From contig NZ_AQUI01000002.1 in NCBI RefSeq assembly GCF_000371785.1, positions 4,389,352 to 4,453,351 on the forward strand: DNA of 64,000 nt. The letters are read 5' to 3'. The notes beneath the pieces are model-generated. The model was not told where the DNA came from. It made no database searches and saw only the letters and a program-made list of their open reading frames with translations. Each line of letters begins with the position of its first letter. Positions within the stretch are counted from its first letter, which is position 1. Shown here in pieces: positions 44,733-53,189 of the stretch. This stretch comes from Actinopolyspora halophila DSM 43834. GTDB taxonomy: Bacteria > Actinomycetota > Actinomycetes > Mycobacteriales > Pseudonocardiaceae. The position numbers and the translations under genes were made by a program.

Positions 44733-45419
44733 TCATCCCGGTACCCCCCACACCCCGCCGAGTTCGGGGGACAACCAGCAGCGCGCCCGCTCGCCGAAGC
44801 TCTCCCGGTCGTGGCCGGCGGCCTTCTCCGCGAGCGCCCCCAGCAGCGGCACCCCGGTGATCCGGGGCAGGTCCACGAGATTGCACCGCTCGGCCGTGCC
44901 CGGCTCTGCCGGCCAGCTCCCGAACACGGTTCCGAGACAGCGCAGCCCGCGACGCAGCACTTCCCGGACGGTCAGCGCCGTGGAGTTCAGCGTGCCGAGA
45001 CCGGACGGGCACGCCACGAGCACCGTCCCGTCCGTTCGCTCGGCCACGTCGAGCAACGTGCCGCCCCGGTCGTCGTAGGGCACCAGCACTCCTCCCGCCC
45101 CCTCGACCAGTACCGTCTCGTAACCGGCCGGGAGCTCGGCGAGTTCGCGAACGATCCGCTCCGGGGTGACGGGGGGTTCGCCCGCGAGGCGCGCTGCCGT
45201 AGCCGGGGCGAGCGGATCCGGGTAGCGCGCGAGCTCGAACACGTCCACGTCACCGACCAGCCGCAGGACCTCGGCGCAGTCGCCTCCTCCCCGGGTCCCG
45301 GTCTGGACGGGTTTGACCACGGCCACCGGAGCGCGGGCCAGCGCGGCGACCGCTGCCGTGACCACCGTCTTTCCCACGTCGGTTCCGGTTCCCGTGACGA
45401 ACAGCGGGGTCGGGAACAT
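44733..45419 (-). CDS. bioD: Dethiobiotin synthetase
   Basis: A 228-aa P-loop enzyme forming the ureido ring of dethiobiotin from DAPA, CO2 and ATP. Motifs are FVTGTGTDVGKTVVTAA (P-loop), VKPVQTGT (catalytic Lys) and LVEGAGGVLVPYD. It starts 3 bp after the bioA stop, so the two form an operon. Confidence 0.95.
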   Translation of the reverse strand: MFPTPLFVTGTGTDVGKTVVTAAVAALARAPVAVVKPVQTGTRGGGDCAEVLRLVGDVDVFELARYPDPLAPATAARLAGEPPVTPERIVRELAELPAGYETVLVEGAGGVLVPYDDRGGTLLDVAERTDGTVLVACPSGLGTLNSTALTVREVLRRGLRCLGTVFGSWPAEPGTAERCNLVDLPRITGVPLLGALAEKAAGHDRESFGERARCWLSPELGGVWGVPG

Positions 45420-45422
45420 CGT

Positions 45423-46736
45423 TCACCCCACCCGTGCCGCGGCCACGGCCGCGTCCGTCACCCTGCCGAGGTCCGCGGCGTCGATCACGTACGGCGGCAT
45501 CGTGTAGATCAGGTCCCGGAAGGGGCGCAGCCAGACACCTCGTTCGAGCGCCGCCGCGCTCGCTGCGGCGACGTCCACCTCGTGGTCGAGCTGGATCACC
45601 CCGATGGCGCCGAGCACCCGAACGTCCCGCACCCCCGCGATCTCCCGGGCCGGGGCCAGTCCGGACTCCAGTCCGGCCGCTATCCCGTGGACCTTCGCTC
45701 TCCAGTCGTCCCGGAACAGCACCCGCAGCGACGCGTTGGCCACGGCCGCGGCCAGCGGATTGCCCATGAACGTGGGGCCGTGCGCGAGCACCGGCACGTC
45801 TCCGCCCGCGATCCCCTCGGCCACCCGCTCATCGCACACGGTCGCGGCCATCGTCAGGTATCCGCCGGTGAGTGCCTTGCCCAGGCACATGACGTCCGGG
45901 GACACTCCCGCGTGCTCGGCGGCGAACAGCTCGCCGGTGCGCCCGAAACCAGTGGCTATCTCGTCGAGGACGAGCAGCACGTCGTAACGGTCGGCGAATT
46001 CGCGCAACCGGCGGAGGTACTCGGGCGCGTGGAAGCGCATACCACCCGCGCCCTGCACCACCGGTTCGACGACCACCGCGGCGAGTTCATCCGCGTGCCG
46101 CCGCAGCAGTCGTTCGAAACGCTGCAGGTAGGCCTCGTCCACGTCCGCGTCGAACCCCTCCGGGGGCGCCTCGGCGAAGACCTGCTCGTTCAGCACCCCG
46201 CTCCAGAGGTGGTGCATGCCGCCTTCCGGGTCGCACACCGACATCGGGTGCCACGTGTCCCCGTGGTAACCGCCGCGCCACGTCAACAGCCGCCGCTTCT
46301 CCGGGCGGCCGAGTCCGCGCCAGTACTGCAGGCACATCTTGAGCGCGACCTCCACCGACACCGACCCCGAGTCGGCGAGGAAGACGTGGTTCAGCCCTTC
46401 GGGGGTTGTCTCGGCCAGTGTCGCGGCCAGCCGTACCGCGCTCTCGTTGGTGAGCCCGCCGAACATCACGTGGCTCATCCTGTCCACCTGCGCGCGGGCG
46501 GCCGCGTCCAGTTCGGGGTGCGCGTAACCGTGAACGGCCGCCCACCAGGACGACATCCCGTCGACGAGTTCCTCCACCCCGTTCACCGGCCTGGCCAACC
46601 GCAACCGGACCCCCGAAGCCGATTCGACCAGCAGCTGCGAGCTCTCGGTGGGAGACGTGGTGTAGGGATGCCAGACACGGCGACGGTCCAGTTCGGTCAG
46701 TTCCTCCGCGCTCAGCGGAGCATCGAGCGACAGCAC
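45423..46736 (-). CDS. bioA: Adenosylmethionine-8-amino-7-oxononanoate aminotransferase
   Basis: A 437-aa PLP aminotransferase that makes DAPA using SAM as amino donor. The start is GTG 46736; the frame extends 79 codons upstream without homology. Motifs are [60 protein letters not shown] and the PLP-Lys region [20 protein letters not shown] and the early HPYT are specific to BioA. It is divergent from bioF. Confidence 0.95.
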   Translation of the reverse strand: MLSLDAPLSAEELTELDRRRVWHPYTTSPTESSQLLVESASGVRLRLARPVNGVEELVDGMSSWWAAVHGYAHPELDAAARAQVDRMSHVMFGGLTNESAVRLAATLAETTPEGLNHVFLADSGSVSVEVALKMCLQYWRGLGRPEKRRLLTWRGGYHGDTWHPMSVCDPEGGMHHLWSGVLNEQVFAEAPPEGFDADVDEAYLQRFERLLRRHADELAAVVVEPVVQGAGGMRFHAPEYLRRLREFADRYDVLLVLDEIATGFGRTGELFAAEHAGVSPDVMCLGKALTGGYLTMAATVCDERVAEGIAGGDVPVLAHGPTFMGNPLAAAVANASLRVLFRDDWRAKVHGIAAGLESGLAPAREIAGVRDVRVLGAIGVIQLDHEVDVAAASAAALERGVWLRPFRDLIYTMPPYVIDAADLGRVTDAAVAAARVG

Positions 46737-46806
46737 GCACCGGACCCTGCCCGGTTCCGGGAGCCGTTTCCCATTCGTGCCACGGACAAAACGGGGGCGC
46801 TTCGCT

Positions 46807-46821
46807 TGTTCGTTCCGAACA
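46807..46821. promoter_or_regulatory. Inverted repeat in the bioA-bioF intergenic region
   Basis: TGTTCGTTCCGAACA is a 6-bp inverted repeat with a 3-bp spacer, central in the 122-bp divergent promoter region. Position suits an operator for a biotin repressor (BioQ-type TetR regulators act on actinobacterial bio genes), but I cannot confirm the motif match. Confidence 0.4.
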
Positions 46822-46858
46822 CTGTCGGAATCCGATCCGGTCCGCACAGTATGGACGC

Positions 46859-48028
46859 ATGACGGCGAGTGGTTCCGCGAACGGATGTCCCGCGAATGAG
46901 GCGGTTTTCGACTGGGTCGACCGGCACGCGCGGCACCGGTGGGAGAACGGGCTGCACAGAGTCGTCGAGCCACGCGGTTCCGCGGAGGACGTGCTGGACC
47001 TGGCCGGCAACGACTACCTGGGCTTCGCCCGGCACCCCGCGGTCACGGAGGCCGCCGCGGTGGCGGCACGTCGCTGGGGCACCGGTTCCACCGGCTCCAG
47101 GCTCGTCACCGGAACGACCGAGTTGCACACGACCCTGGAGTCCGAGCTGGCCGCGTTGTACGGCACCGAGGCCGCCTTGGTGTTCTCCTCCGGATACACC
47201 GCGAACCTGGCGCTGGTGACGACGCTGACCGGAGCGGACTCCACGATCGTCTCGGACAGCGGCAACCACGCCTCGCTGATCGACGGATGCAGGCTGTCCA
47301 GGGCACTGGTGCGGGTGGTCCCCCACGCCGATCCGGACGCGGTGCGCAGCGCCCTGGCGGAGAGCGCCCCTCCCCGAGTGGTGCTGAGCGAGTCGGTGTT
47401 CTCCGTGGACGGGGACACCGCCGACCTGGACAGCCTGCTCACCGTGTGCCGCGAGCACGGGGCGGGACTGCTCGTCGACGACGCGCACGGCCTCGGTGTG
47501 CTCGGTGGAGGCGCCGGGGCGTTCTCCGCCTTCGCCCTCGGAGCTCCCCACGACGCCCTGGCCACCGTGACCCTGTCCAAGGCGCTGGGCGCGCAGGGCG
47601 GTGCGGTGCTGGGGCCGCGCCGCGTGATCGACCACATCGCACAGGCGGCCCGCACCTTCGTGTTCGACACGGGGCTCGCTCCTCCCGCGGCCGCGGCCGC
47701 GCTCGCCGGAGTGCGCCTGTTGCGGGAGGCCCCACGGCGCGCGCAGCGGGTTCAGGAAGTGGCCCACGGGTTGCACGAGGCGCTGGCCGAGCGCGGCGTT
47801 CCGGCCGGCTCCCCCGGTGCTGCCGTGCTCGGCGTTCCCGTCGGCGCGCCGCGCACCGCCGTCACCTGGGCACGCTCCTGCCTGGAGCGCGGGGTGCGCG
47901 TGGGATGCTTCCGCCCGCCCTCCGTTCCGGACGGGGAGTCCCGACTGCGGCTGACGGCCCGGGCCGACCTGGACGACGACGATGTTCGGCGAGTGGCCCG
48001 GACGCTCGCCGAGACCGCACCGGGATGA
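46859..48028 (+). CDS. bioF: 8-amino-7-oxononanoate synthase
   Basis: A 389-aa alpha-oxoamine synthase joining pimeloyl-ACP/CoA and alanine. Motifs are [70 protein letters not shown] and the PLP lysine in [15 protein letters not shown]. It is normal length. With bioA-bioD it covers three of the four late steps; bioB is not in the window. Confidence 0.95.
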   Translation: MTASGSANGCPANEAVFDWVDRHARHRWENGLHRVVEPRGSAEDVLDLAGNDYLGFARHPAVTEAAAVAARRWGTGSTGSRLVTGTTELHTTLESELAALYGTEAALVFSSGYTANLALVTTLTGADSTIVSDSGNHASLIDGCRLSRALVRVVPHADPDAVRSALAESAPPRVVLSESVFSVDGDTADLDSLLTVCREHGAGLLVDDAHGLGVLGGGAGAFSAFALGAPHDALATVTLSKALGAQGGAVLGPRRVIDHIAQAARTFVFDTGLAPPAAAAALAGVRLLREAPRRAQRVQEVAHGLHEALAERGVPAGSPGAAVLGVPVGAPRTAVTWARSCLERGVRVGCFRPPSVPDGESRLRLTARADLDDDDVRRVARTLAETAPG

Positions 48029-48211
48029 TGGAGGGTTTCCGGTACCGGTTGCTCGGGCTCAGAGCGCCCGCGTTGAACGGAAGTCTTTCGCTGGAAGTTC
48101 CCGTCCGGCAGTGCGGCACCGGCTCGCCGAAGGGAAACCCCGAGAACCTCGGACAAAGGGGGTTCCTCCAACGCGGGCGCTTCAGCCTGAGCAGGACGAG
48201 AAGATCCGGTG

Positions 48212-48300
48212 CGTGAGTCGGATGCATTGCAAGGCCGGGCCGCTCGCAGCGTAGGTCGCTACTCAAGAGCGGCCCAACGCTCCCAAGGCGCCGACTCACG
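48212..48300. repeat. Dispersed palindrome family, copy 8
   Basis: An 89-bp element with ends CGTGAGTCGG (48212-48221) and CCGACTCACG (48291-48300) and centre GTAGGTCGCTAC (48251-48262). It is near identical to copy 3 at 14125, with similarity extending some 35 bp to the left (CGCTTCAGCC and AGATCCGGTG). It lies between convergent bioF and the DUF574 methyltransferase; the rest of the 322-bp gap has nothing recognisable. Confidence 0.85.
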
Positions 48301-48350
48301 TGCCGGCTACCCGACCACCCGATCAACCGGAGCCGACGTTCTCCGTCCCA

Positions 48351-49190
48351 TCAGGGTTTGCGTCCCACGGCCCCCACGATGCAGTTGGACACTTCGGGCT
48401 GCTTCCGCAGTCGCGGGCCGTCGGGCCACCAGTCGCAGCACAGCACCAGGCCCGGTTCGATCAGCTCCAGTCCGGGGAACATGGCTTCGATCTGTGCTCG
48501 GGAGCGGAACACTCCGGTTCCCATCGGGCTGTTGGTGAAGCTCTTCTCCATCCGCCGGGCGAGCCCGCTGTAGTAGTCGCCGTCCTCCGGGTCGTAGAAG
48601 TGGCTCAGCGCCACCAGGGATCCGGAGGGCAGCGCGTCCACGTACTCCCGCATCACGTCGCCGGGGTCGCGGTCTCCGACGTGGTGGTGCAGTGTGCCGA
48701 TCTGGAAGAGCGCGATCGGCTCGGAGAAGTCGAGGTGCCTGTTCACCACCGGATCCTCGAGAACATGGCGCGGCTCGAAGATGTCGGTCGGGCTGAAGTG
48801 CGTCTGCTCGTTCTCCTCCAACAGCGCACGCCCGTGGGCGAGCACCACGGGGTCGTTGTCCACGTAGACCACTTTGGCCTCGGGGTTGAGGCGTTGGGCC
48901 ACCTGGTGGGTGTTCTCGGCGGTGGGGAGTCCGGATCCGCAGTCGAGGAACTGGCGCACTCCCGTCTGATTGGCGACGAAGCGGGTCACCCGGATGAGGA
49001 ACTCGCGGTTGTCCCACGCCAGATCGGCCGCCTCCGGGGTCACGCGCTTGACGTCCTCGAAGACCGCTCTGTCCACTTCGTAGTTGTCCTTGCCACCGAG
49101 GAAGGCATCGTAGACCCTGGCGATACTCGCCTTGCTCGTGTCGATGTGGACCGGGGTGGCGCTCTCTACTAACGGGTTGACTTCGGTCAT
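48351..49190 (-). CDS. DUF574 (SAV2177-family) SAM-dependent methyltransferase
   Basis: A 279-aa protein from ATG 49190, with GTGAGG about 6 bp upstream. Family hallmarks are SIARVYDAFLGGKDNYEVDR near the N-terminus, RVTRFVANQTGVRQFLDCGS for SAM binding, VVYVDNDPVVLAHGRALL and LFQIGTLHHHV. This family is abundant in actinomycetes, often beside XRE/DUF397 genes as here. The substrate is not established. Confidence 0.93.
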   Translation of the reverse strand: MTEVNPLVESATPVHIDTSKASIARVYDAFLGGKDNYEVDRAVFEDVKRVTPEAADLAWDNREFLIRVTRFVANQTGVRQFLDCGSGLPTAENTHQVAQRLNPEAKVVYVDNDPVVLAHGRALLEENEQTHFSPTDIFEPRHVLEDPVVNRHLDFSEPIALFQIGTLHHHVGDRDPGDVMREYVDALPSGSLVALSHFYDPEDGDYYSGLARRMEKSFTNSPMGTGVFRSRAQIEAMFPGLELIEPGLVLCCDWWPDGPRLRKQPEVSNCIVGAVGRKP

Positions 49191-49426
49191 CGAAACCTCA
49201 CGTGAATGCCGGCGAGTACTCCACAATTGGGCACGTGGCGTAAAAGAACCATCGCGTGCGGTAAATGCAAGCACAAGGAGGTAATCTCGCGAAACCGTAC
49301 GACAGGACTCGAATCGGAGCGGGAACGGCACCGCTGGGCCTTTTCGGACACCTCCGAGCCGAACACCCTCCCGACGGCTCGGGCCCACCGCGGACCGGTT
49401 CCTACACCGAGGAAACAGGAGCGGCG

Positions 49427-50317
49427 ATGACCACTGTCGATTCCGGCGATCACCACGAGCCACCCGAGGAGCACCCGAAGCCGACCGCACGGCGGATCGT
49501 GCTCGGGACGCAGCTACGACGCCTGCGGGAGGCGGCCGAGATCACCAGGGCCGAGGCTGCCGAGTCCATACGCGGCTCCGAGTCGAAGATAAGTCGCATC
49601 GAACTGGCCAAGGTGAGCATCAAGGAACGCGACATAGTCGATCTGCTGAAGTGCTACGGAGTAGACGAACAGCACCGGGAGCCGTTCCTGGACATGGCCC
49701 GCGAGTCCAACCAGCCCGGCTGGTGGAACCGCTACAGCGATCTGATGCCCGACTGGTTCCAGGACTTCGTGGGGCTGGAGGAGTCCGCCGCGCGGATCCA
49801 GACCTTCGAGCTCCAGTTCGTTCCCGGCCTGTTACAGGTCGAGGACTACGCCAGGGCGATAGCCAGCCGGGGCAGACCCGAGCTGGCCGACGAGGACGTC
49901 CAGCGCAGGGTCGCGCTGCGGATGCAGCGGCAGAAGCTGCTCAACCGCCCCGACGCCCCTCGTGTCTGGGCCGTGATCGACGAGTCCGTGCTGCACCGCC
50001 CCATAGGCGGGATAAGGGTGATGCGCGCGCAGCTCGATCACCTGCTCGAGATGACCAAGCGCTCCACGATCACTCTGCAGGTCGTGCCTTACCGGCTCAG
50101 CGGTTACGCGGCGGAGGGGTCATTCAGCATGTTGCGGTTCGCCGAGCCGGAACTTCCGAACCTGGTCTACGTGGAGCACCTGGCCGGGGCACTGCATCTG
50201 GACAAGCCGGACGAGATCGAGAAGTACGGCAGGGTTTTCGACCGCCTGACCGTGGACGCGGAGACGCCGGAGGCGTCCAGGCAACTGCTGCAGAAGATGC
50301 GGGCGAGCATCGGCTAA
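49427..50317 (+). CDS. XRE-family regulator with DUF5753 domain
   Basis: A 296-aa protein from ATG 49427 with AGGAG about 5 bp upstream. An N-terminal helix-turn-helix (about 24-80; LGTQLRRLREAAEITRAEAA, SESKISRIE) precedes a DUF5753 domain (about 105-290; ESAARIQTFELQFVPGLLQ, YARAI, VIDESVLHRPIGG, LQVVPY). This is the BldB-associated WhiJ-type regulator family of actinomycetes, generally paired with a DUF397 protein. The DUF397 gene follows after 197 bp. Confidence 0.93.
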   Translation: MTTVDSGDHHEPPEEHPKPTARRIVLGTQLRRLREAAEITRAEAAESIRGSESKISRIELAKVSIKERDIVDLLKCYGVDEQHREPFLDMARESNQPGWWNRYSDLMPDWFQDFVGLEESAARIQTFELQFVPGLLQVEDYARAIASRGRPELADEDVQRRVALRMQRQKLLNRPDAPRVWAVIDESVLHRPIGGIRVMRAQLDHLLEMTKRSTITLQVVPYRLSGYAAEGSFSMLRFAEPELPNLVYVEHLAGALHLDKPDEIEKYGRVFDRLTVDAETPEASRQLLQKMRASIG

Positions 50318-50422
50318 CCACTTCCGACAGCGTGATTCGCCGCGGTGGCGCGGGACCACGGGAAGTGAACCTCCGGAGAACGAGGGGACAACAAACTCCC
50401 ACGATCGAGTGGCGTTTGCAGC

Positions 50423-50489
50423 TGCACGTGCATATGCATTGCCACCCTGAAAGCTCCCTTGGCAGGATCACCGTGCACGTGCACATGCA
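50423..50489. promoter_or_regulatory. Paired TGCACGTGCA direct repeats upstream of the DUF397 gene
   Basis: TGCACGTGCATATGCA (50423-50438) and TGCACGTGCACATGCA (50474-50489) match at 15 of 16 bases with starts 51 bp apart, near five helical turns. Each contains a palindromic TGCACGTGCA. They lie between the XRE gene and the DUF397 gene, a natural place for the regulator's operators. Confidence 0.6.
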
Positions 50490-50514
50490 CACAACACACA
50501 GGAGGAGTGACCTC

Positions 50515-50754
50515 ATGCACGGAGAGACCCGCACCAGCACATCGGCCGCCCGGCTCACCGGAGCGCAGTGGCGCAAGAGCAGGCACAGCGGGGCGATCGG
50601 CAACTGCGTGGAGGTCGCCGCGCTGGACGGGAACGAGGTGGCGATGCGGAACTCACGCGACCCGCAGGGCCCCGCTCTGGTCTACACCCGTGCCGAGATC
50701 GCGGCGTTCGTGGCCGGCGCCAAGGACGGTGAGTTCGATGACTTCATCCGCTGA
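50515..50754 (+). CDS. DUF397 protein (WhiJ partner)
   Basis: A 79-aa protein from ATG 50515 with GGAGGAG 8 bp upstream. It has the DUF397 pattern: GAQWRKSRHSGAIGNCVEVA, VAMRNSRDPQGPALVYTRAE and AFVAGAKDGEFDDF. Such small proteins work with XRE/DUF5753 regulators in development and silent-gene control in Streptomyces. The 3' end overlaps the next gene by 17 bp. Confidence 0.93.
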   Translation: MHGETRTSTSAARLTGAQWRKSRHSGAIGNCVEVAALDGNEVAMRNSRDPQGPALVYTRAEIAAFVAGAKDGEFDDFIR

Positions 50755-51079
50755 CACCGAAACGGAGTACGAAACCCGCCTGCTGCAGCTCATCGCGCGT
50801 GGTTTCCAATTCGTCCAGTCCACGGACTCCGCGGGGGAACTACAGTCCATAGTGGGTTTCCGCGGACACGACAACGTCATCGACGTGATCCGGTTGGAAT
50901 CCGAGGACCAGGTGTTCGCCACCAGAATGCCCGGTTCGGAGGAGAACATCTACGCACCGAGCACGATCTTGTGGCACTCCGGCGGAACCGTCTACGAAGT
51001 GATCGACCAACTGCTCGAGCTCCCAGACGACCACACTCCCGGATCGTTGCTCGTCGCCACGAGCGGCACGACCTCGTAA
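50738..51079 (+). CDS. Small unknown protein overlapping DUF397 gene
   Basis: A 113-aa acidic protein from ATG 50738, inside the DUF397 coding end. Segments such as YETRLLQLIARGFQFVQSTD, GFRGHDNVIDVIRLESEDQV and TVYEVIDQLLELP suggest a compact alpha/beta fold. I do not recognise a family. The overlap points to translational coupling with DUF397, so it may be a third member of the XRE/DUF397 module. Confidence 0.7.
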   Translation: MTSSADTETEYETRLLQLIARGFQFVQSTDSAGELQSIVGFRGHDNVIDVIRLESEDQVFATRMPGSEENIYAPSTILWHSGGTVYEVIDQLLELPDDHTPGSLLVATSGTTS

Positions 51080-51353
51080 CGGCTCCGCGGGTGAGCAGAC
51101 TGCCTCCCGAGCCCACGCCACTGACGCCTTCCGAACCGCGCGCCCTCCCTGCGGAAGCAGCCGTTCACAGCGGAGCTCGTCCGTACCGCCTCATCCGCAC
51201 GGGTTCCGCTGCACGGGAGCCCGCCCCGGAAAACCGTTCCTCGCGCACGCTCGAACGTTCCGGGCGGGCCCACCCGATCCCGAAAAGCCTGTCCGAGCCA
51301 CCCGCTGCCGGGTATCGTGTCCGTCGACGGAACTCCCGCCAGAGGGTGCGCAG

Positions 51354-52040
51354 ATGAACGAAGTCGGAACGCACGGTTCCGCCACCGATCAGCTCGGATC
51401 GACGGACGGCGAAACCACCGAGTTCACCGAGATCACGGACGCGCGGCAGCTGCACGAGCTGGTCGGCACCCCGCTGCGGCGCACGCTGGACAAGGAAAGG
51501 TCCACGCTGCACGAGCTGGACAGGCAGTGGCTGGCCCGCTCGCCGTTCTGCCTGGTCGCCACTTCCGACGAGCACGGCAACTGCGACGTCTCCCCCAAGG
51601 GCGATCCGCCCGGGTTCACGCTCGTGCTGGACGAGAGCACGATCGCGCTTCCGGAGCGGCCCGGCAACCGCCGCGCGGACGGGTTCCACAACATCCTGCG
51701 CAATCCGCACGTCGGGTTGCTCTACATGATCCCCGGGCGCGGGGACACGCTCCGGATCAACGGACGGGCGCGCATCGCGACCGACGCGCCGTTCTTCGAA
51801 CGCATGGAGGTCGGTGGGCACCGCCCAGCACTCGCCCTGGTCGTCGAGACCGAGCAGATCTTCCACCACTGCGCGAAGTCCTTCATGCGGGCCGACCTGT
51901 GGAACCCGGAAAGCTGGAACCCCGGCGCGGTGGACTCGCGACCGCGGATAGCCAAGACCCTGGAATCCCCGGAAAAGAGCCTCGCGGAGCTGGAGCGGTA
52001 CTACGGGGACTCCTACGCCGCGAAGCTGTACGGAGGATGA
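51354..52040 (+). CDS. PPOX-class FMN-dependent flavoprotein (MSMEG_1061/DR2398 type)
   Basis: A 228-aa split-barrel protein. FCLVATSDEHGNCDVSPKGD is the N-terminal PPOX motif; GFHNILRNPHVGLLYMIPGR and DTLRINGRARI follow; the C-terminal CAKSFMRADLW is typical of the subgroup. It binds FMN or F420. The reaction is unknown. The ~275 bp upstream between it and the previous gene holds no supported gene. Confidence 0.87.
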   Translation: MNEVGTHGSATDQLGSTDGETTEFTEITDARQLHELVGTPLRRTLDKERSTLHELDRQWLARSPFCLVATSDEHGNCDVSPKGDPPGFTLVLDESTIALPERPGNRRADGFHNILRNPHVGLLYMIPGRGDTLRINGRARIATDAPFFERMEVGGHRPALALVVETEQIFHHCAKSFMRADLWNPESWNPGAVDSRPRIAKTLESPEKSLAELERYYGDSYAAKLYGG

Positions 52041-52104
52041 CCCTCCCGCGGAACTCACGGCCGGGACGGAACACGGACACCAAGCACGTGACGGGGGTTC
52101 GACG

Positions 52105-52506
52105 ATGACCTCCACGAGCCCGAAGAGCTCGGGGCACGGACACCGCTCCGGCGGCACCGGAAGCAACGCACACCTCGGTGGCAGCTCATCCGTTCAACCC
52201 TGGAACTCCATGTCCCCGCGGGACCGGCTCCTGCTCATCGTCGGGTTCATCGCGCCCTCCACCACCGCGATGGTGCTCAACCTGACCGATCCCCCGCTCG
52301 GCGTTTCCGTGCCCTGCTTCCTGGCATCCGTCGTACTCGGGTTCCTGACGTACCGCCGCGTGCCGAAGAAACCGCAGGAGGCGCAGCACTGGCGGCTCAC
52401 CCCGCGGCAGTGGCGCTTCGGCCCGAAGAAGTGGCGACTCGGCCTGCCGAGCAGGGCCACGTTGCGGCCGCGAGCGACTCGCTCCGAAACTCCGGCCCGT
52501 GGGTAA
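52105..52506 (+). CDS. Small membrane protein of unknown function
   Basis: A 133-aa protein from ATG 52105. It has a Ser/Gly-rich N-terminus, two hydrophobic helices (about 42-60 and 66-82), then a basic tail with three Trp-Arg units (HWRL, QWRF, KWRL). No family recognised. Coding composition is normal for the genome. Confidence 0.6.
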   Translation: MTSTSPKSSGHGHRSGGTGSNAHLGGSSSVQPWNSMSPRDRLLLIVGFIAPSTTAMVLNLTDPPLGVSVPCFLASVVLGFLTYRRVPKKPQEAQHWRLTPRQWRFGPKKWRLGLPSRATLRPRATRSETPARG

Positions 52507-52599
52507 CCGCAACCTCCCGAACCGCCCCGCCCGCAGCGGTCCGCGCGGTGACACCGATAATTCACTCGGACCAGGCCTCGATTGAAAGCGAGCATCCCG

Positions 52600-52857
52600 G
52601 TGGCGCGTGACCAGGGGAGTTCCCGCCCCAATCCCTCGTTTTTCGGCAGTATCGATCCGTTCTGCTGGATCTTGGTGATCCCGCTGTTCCTCGTCGGTGT
52701 GTTCCTCGGGGTGGTGATCTCGGCGGCGTTGGGCGCCGGAATGGCCGTGCTGGCGCTGCTCGTGCTGCTCGTGGACGCCTGGGTCAACTGGCGCTGGCAC
52801 CGGACCTGGGGGCGCAAGCCGGTTCCGCGGGAGTCCCGGCGGGGACGGCGCCGGTAA
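52600..52857 (+). CDS. Small membrane protein of unknown function
   Basis: An 85-aa protein taken from GTG 52600 (a TTG at 52582 would add six residues). Two membrane segments (about 20-46 and 48-62) are followed by NWRWHRTWGRKPVPRESRRG, a basic Trp-rich tail reminiscent of the preceding gene. Function unknown. Confidence 0.6.
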   Translation: MARDQGSSRPNPSFFGSIDPFCWILVIPLFLVGVFLGVVISAALGAGMAVLALLVLLVDAWVNWRWHRTWGRKPVPRESRRGRRR

Positions 52858-52874
52858 CGCCGCCCCCGCGATCG

Positions 52875-53034
52875 GGTCCGGCCCCAGTCAAGCGGCGCAG
52901 CCGCTTGTCACCACCCACGCAGTAGGCGCCGCCGAGCTCCCACGGATTCGCCGAGAAGCCGCACGGATCGGCGCGCACTCAGTCGGTCCGGCCATCAGTC
53001 AAGCGGCGCAGCCGCTTGTCACCACCTACGCAGT
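52875..53034. repeat. Two direct copies of a ~49-bp unit
   Basis: Units at 52875-52923 and 52985-53034 start GGTCCGGCC and share CAGTCAAGCGGCGCAGCCGC and the following TTGTCACCACC-YACGCAGT. Each contains the perfect hairpin AAGCGGC-GCA-GCCGCTT. They lie directly left of palindrome copy 9. The same hairpin unit, more diverged, lies beside copies 4, 5 and 6. Confidence 0.8.
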
Positions 53035-53048
53035 CTGCACCGCCGGGG

Positions 53049-53138
53049 TTCTCAGTCACGGGTCTCGCGAGGACAGCCTCGACGTTGTGTAGTGCCTACC
53101 CGATGTCGAGGATCCCGCAGCGAGACCACGACTGAGGT
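53049..53138. repeat. Dispersed palindrome family, copy 9
   Basis: Outer arms CTCAGTCACGGGTCTCGC (53051-53068) and GCGAGACCACGACTGAG (53119-53135) pair closely. Inner arms are CTCGACGT and CGATGTCGAG. The centre GTAGTGCCTAC is near 53089-53099. It lies between convergent small-membrane-protein and molybdenum-subunit genes. Confidence 0.8.
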
Positions 53139-53189
53139 TCCCCAACCCGCACCGCCAAGCAAACCGAGCCGTGGAATCTCCAGGTTCCA

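Noticed and set aside
52105-52857. Two small membrane proteins with Trp-Arg tails as a toxin or holin pair
   Set aside because: Nothing beyond small size and membrane segments supports this; they are listed as unknown proteins only.
9338-53138. The dispersed palindromes as tRNA genes, CRISPR repeats or insertion-sequence ends
   Set aside because: There is no cloverleaf with a GTTCNANNC T-loop, no regular spacing or spacers, and no transposase gene near any copy.
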